Source: Candidatus Gerdarchaeota archaeon
GTDB lineage: Archaea; Asgardarchaeota; Heimdallarchaeia; JABLTI01
Direction of reading: 5' to 3'
Length of the DNA stretch: 7,459 bases
Assembly (NCBI GenBank): GCA_016839405.1
Contig: JAEOUJ010000306.1
Location: 1-7,459, forward strand
The first letter of the stretch is position 1; each line of letters starts with the position of its first letter. Of the stretch, positions 5,308 to 7,459 are shown piece by piece. Made by a program: the position numbers and the translations under genes. The notes below the pieces were generated by a model. It searched no databases. It was not told where the DNA came from and saw nothing but the letters and a program-made list of their open reading frames with translations.

Positions 5308-5994
5308 CTATTTGAAACACTTTTCAAGTTCTATCTTTAATTTAGGTGCATGTTGAATTAATAAATAAAAATCAATACCTTGAATAACAGCACTTAATTC
5401 ATCATAGTAAATATCAGAAGCTTGCTGAGTTATTTCGTTAGAATATTTATTAAAAATCCTCTCTTTTTCATTAATCAAAAGATCAAATATATTGTATATG
5501 AAATTTGTTAAGCACTCAACTGAATAATTCTCTACTCCTCTCTCAAGGCTTATGATTTTTCCTAGAATAGGTAAAGATTCAATAAAATCTTCTGTTTTGC
5601 AAATCCTTTTATTTTTATCAATCTTAAAAAATAATTTTGCTGATCTACCATATAATGTTTCAGATGCTGTTTGTCCCATTTTCACTCTTTTACCAGCTTG
5701 TACTATTAAATTGCTTCTTTCAAGTAAATCAAGATATTTGTAAAGTGTTTTTCCCTTTCTTTTTGTTTTTTGTTTTAATTCTTTTTTTTCTTTAAAATCT
5801 AAGGGCATATCATCAATCTTCTTTGCGACAATCCTATTATATTCTCTTTCCAAATCTTTTACTGTCATAGGTCCCCTACGTAAAGCTTGAATAATTGGTA
5901 AATACCTGGGATCTTCAATTAATTCCCACGCATCAATATCTTCTAACAACAAAAATGCTTTCTCTGTATAAGTAATTAAATCATTATACGCCAC
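5308..5994 (-). CDS. ArsR-like winged helix-turn-helix transcriptional regulator
   Basis: A 228-residue cytoplasmic DNA-binding protein with its winged helix in the first half. The order is: helix 1 in YLPIIQALRRGP (31-42), helix 2 in TVKDLEREYN (44-53), recognition helix in GKTLYKYLDLLERSNLI (81-97), then a wing around GKRVKMGQTASETLYGRS (101-118). Between helices 2 and the recognition helix is a highly charged insertion (about 54-80, many Lys, Asp and Glu) that ordinary ArsR proteins lack. The C-terminal half (about 133-228) is mostly helical and may dimerise or bind a ligand; no metal-binding Cys pair is evident. The start is GTG at 5994, because GGTGG lies 5 bases before it. The GTG at 6003 would overlap that motif and has none of its own. 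It is divergent from the MFS carrier, so it may control that gene and itself. Confidence 0.85.
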   Translation of the reverse strand: MAYNDLITYTEKAFLLLEDIDAWELIEDPRYLPIIQALRRGPMTVKDLEREYNRIVAKKIDDMPLDFKEKKELKQKTKRKGKTLYKYLDLLERSNLIVQAGKRVKMGQTASETLYGRSAKLFFKIDKNKRICKTEDFIESLPILGKIISLERGVENYSVECLTNFIYNIFDLLINEKERIFNKYSNEITQQASDIYYDELSAVIQGIDFYLLIQHAPKLKIELEKCFK

Positions 5995-5999
5995 AATTG

Positions 6000-6004
6000 C
6001 CACC
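6000..6004 (-). promoter_or_regulatory. Ribosome binding site that decides the regulator start
   Basis: The minus strand reads GGTGG followed by a 5-base spacer and GTG at 5994. The alternative GTG at 6003-6001 lies inside this motif and has only AAATTTAAG before it, so the shorter protein is preferred. Confidence 0.6.
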
Positions 6005-6042
6005 TTAAATTTATTTGTTCTAAATAATCCTCGATTTTTCTT

Positions 6043-6054
6043 TATTTAAATATA
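6043..6054 (-). promoter_or_regulatory. TATA-like box for the regulator gene
   Basis: The minus strand reads TATATTTAAATA. It would start transcription near 6022, leaving about 28 bases before the GTG at 5994, with room for the Shine-Dalgarno motif. The whole gap is AT-rich, so confidence is moderate. Confidence 0.4.
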
Positions 6055-6076
6055 TTGTATTCTTTAATTATAGAAA

Positions 6077-6089
6077 TATTAATATATGA
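6077..6089 (+). promoter_or_regulatory. TATA-like box for the MFS carrier gene
   Basis: ATTAATATATGA is the best TATA-like element upstream of the ATG at 6140. It would place transcription start near 6108, inside the inverted repeat at 6104-6121. It lies back to back with the regulator promoter. Confidence 0.35.
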
Positions 6090-6103
6090 TTATGTAGAAA
6101 TAA

Positions 6104-6121
6104 TTCTCTAGAGATAGAGAA
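6104..6121. promoter_or_regulatory. Inverted repeat, likely operator in the regulator/MFS control region
   Basis: TTCTCTA (6104-6110) and TAGAGAA (6115-6121) are perfect 7-base inverted repeats with a 4-base spacer, containing the palindrome TCTCTAGAGA (6105-6114). Position across the expected transcription start of the MFS gene suits a repressor site, and the divergent winged-helix protein is the obvious candidate. It is too far from a T-run to look like a terminator. Confidence 0.45.
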
Positions 6122-6139
6122 AATTAATGAGATTTTTCA

Positions 6140-7459
6140 ATGTTAGAAGTTAAAAATCAACAAATAGAAATGCAAGCTAACCTAAAGGGCTTTCTATTTT
6201 TTTGGTCAGGACAAATCATTTCAATTTTAGGATCAACTATTGTTCAATTTATTATAATTTGGTGGATTACTGTCGAAACAGAAAGTCCTTTGTTACTTTC
6301 ATTAGCTATGTTTATTGGTTTTGTACCAACGATAATTTTAACACCAATTGCAGGTGTATTTGTTGATAGGTGGAATAAAAAAGCACTAATTGGTATTGTA
6401 GATTTTCTTCAAGCAGCTGTAACAGTTATTTTATTATTCCTCTTTAGGTTTAATTTTGTAACTATACCAATACTATTAATTTTCCTTGCATCAAGAGGAA
6501 TATTTCAAGCATTTCATGGACCAGCTTCATCAGCATTAATTCCTATTATGGTTCCAAAGAAACATTTAACCAGAATAAATAGTTTAGATTATTTTTTCAA
6601 TAGCATAGTTTTTTTAATTGGTCCAATTATTGCCGCATTTTTATACCAATTACTGCCAATTTATCATTTACTCTGGATTGATGCTGCATCATTTATTATT
6701 GCAGCTATTCCTTTAATCTTCATAAAAATACCAAAAATACAAAAAGAAGAAGTAAAAGAGAAAGAAAAGAAATCTTTCTTCGTAGATTTCAAAGAAGGAT
6801 TTTCATTTATCAAAGAGAAAAAAGGATTATTACCTTTACTTAGTGCATTTACTGGTGCAAATTTCTTTGTAATGCCATTATTTACTTTAATTAATCTCTT
6901 TATCTATTCAACTCATTCAGGTGGAGAAACAAATCTAGCTTTTGTTATGGCTTTTAATCAAGTAGGAACAATAGTTGGTTCCATTCTATTTATTATATGG
7001 AAAGGTTTCAAGAAGAAAGTAAATGGGGTAGTAATAGGCTTATTAATTATTTATGCAGGATATATATTTACTACATTTACACCATCTGGTCTATTCTGGT
7101 TCATGGGTATAGGGTTTCTTATATCTGGTTTTGGTTTGCCAATGGCAAATATATCAAGTCAAACTATTTGGCAATCAATAGTTCCTAAAGACAAATTAGG
7201 TAGAGTTATGTCAGTACGATTAGCTATAGCACAATTCACAACTCCTTTATCTATGATTTTAAGTGGATTAATAGCAAATACTATAGCTAAAGGATTAGTA
7301 AATAATAATCCAATTTTCCTTGTTGATGGTATCTCAATAAAATATCTCTTCATAGGATCATCAATGATAGGATTGGTTTTTTTGGCAATCTCTTGGTTTT
7401 TTACCTCAATGAAGTATGTTGAAAAGAATATTATTCCCGAAGAAAAAGAAGTAGAAGAA
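6140..7459 (+). CDS. MFS efflux transporter (MefA/EntS-like, DHA3 family), 3' end cut
   Basis: A membrane carrier, probably exporting a drug-like or other small compound by proton antiport. The frame is open from ATG at 6140 to the window end (440 residues, no stop), close to full family length (about 400-450), so only a short tail is missing. Twelve hydrophobic segments can be drawn, in two halves joined by a charged loop at about 198-217 rich in Lys and Glu. Motif A, between helices 2 and 3, is GVFVDRWNKK (72-81). FWSGQIISILGS (21-32), RGIFQAFHGPASSALIP (119-135), NSLDYFF (147-153) with GPIIAAFLYQ (161-170), and IVPKDKLGRVMSVR (347-360) match the pattern of macrolide and enterobactin exporters (MFS_3 group). 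The substrate is unknown. The start is preceded by a weak GAGAT at 6129-6133; the ATG at 6170 has no such motif. A regulator gene and an inverted repeat lie just upstream. Confidence 0.9.
   Translation, partial: MLEVKNQQIEMQANLKGFLFFWSGQIISILGSTIVQFIIIWWITVETESPLLLSLAMFIGFVPTIILTPIAGVFVDRWNKKALIGIVDFLQAAVTVILLFLFRFNFVTIPILLIFLASRGIFQAFHGPASSALIPIMVPKKHLTRINSLDYFFNSIVFLIGPIIAAFLYQLLPIYHLLWIDAASFIIAAIPLIFIKIPKIQKEEVKEKEKKSFFVDFKEGFSFIKEKKGLLPLLSAFTGANFFVMPLFTLINLFIYSTHSGGETNLAFVMAFNQVGTIVGSILFIIWKGFKKKVNGVVIGLLIIYAGYIFTTFTPSGLFWFMGIGFLISGFGLPMANISSQTIWQSIVPKDKLGRVMSVRLAIAQFTTPLSMILSGLIANTIAKGLVNNNPIFLVDGISIKYLFIGSSMIGLVFLAISWFFTSMKYVEKNIIPEEKEVEE

Noticed and set aside
5552..5743. Plus-strand open frame inside the regulator gene
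   Set aside because: It is antisense to the winged-helix domain and shows no protein-like features of its own.
6104..6121. Hairpin terminator upstream of the MFS gene
   Set aside because: No T-run follows on either strand at the right distance, and no gene ends there: both flanking genes start from this gap.
6997..7353. Two short open frames (plus and minus strands) overlapping the MFS gene
   Set aside because: Both overlap the conserved MFS frame, which runs unbroken from 6140 to the window end and carries the family motifs.

Overview
The window is AT-rich (roughly 30% G+C by eye) and reads as archaeal DNA. A tRNA gene is interrupted by segments that fold into archaeal bulge-helix-bulge (BHB) splice sites. 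TATA-like boxes sit about 25 bases before likely transcription starts. Start codons are chosen by Shine-Dalgarno motifs, or appear leaderless. The protein styles (small malic enzyme, an ArsR-like winged-helix protein with a basic insertion, an ABC-2 exporter pair, a MefA-like MFS carrier) fit an Asgard-type or related mesophilic archaeon. That placement is an inference from style only.

Layout. Bases 1-428 hold the N-terminal part of an exported or membrane-anchored protein of unknown function (minus strand, cut by the window edge). It is divergent from a two-gene ABC exporter operon on the plus strand (ATPase 579-1523, permease 1520-2917, overlapping by 4 bases). The permease ends 17 bases from the end of a convergent malic enzyme gene (2935-4305, minus, TTG start). 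Upstream of the malic enzyme, a 172-base gap carries its promoter, a perfect 16-bp palindrome and the promoter of a divergent tRNA gene (4478-4648, plus). The tRNA is convergent with a small SAM-dependent methyltransferase (4650-5240, minus). Upstream of that lies a winged-helix regulator (5308-5994, minus), divergent from an MFS efflux carrier (6140-7459, plus, cut by the right edge).

The outstanding object is the tRNA. It is 171 bases long with an encoded CCA, has anticodon CAT, and is most like elongator tRNA-Met. It can be reduced to a complete 78-base cloverleaf only by removing three separate introns of 24, 30 and 39 bases. Two are in the D-loop, separated by a 7-base exon, and one is at the canonical position 37/38. 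Each is bounded by a recognisable BHB fold with two 3-base bulges four base pairs apart. The spliced product has a perfect acceptor stem but unusual bases at positions 21, 54 and 60.

The remaining genes suggest transport of small or toxic compounds (ABC-2 exporter, MFS carrier with a divergent regulator and an inverted repeat in the shared control region) and central carbon metabolism (malate to pyruvate). No mobile element, CRISPR array or defence system was seen, and no gap between genes exceeds 300 bases.
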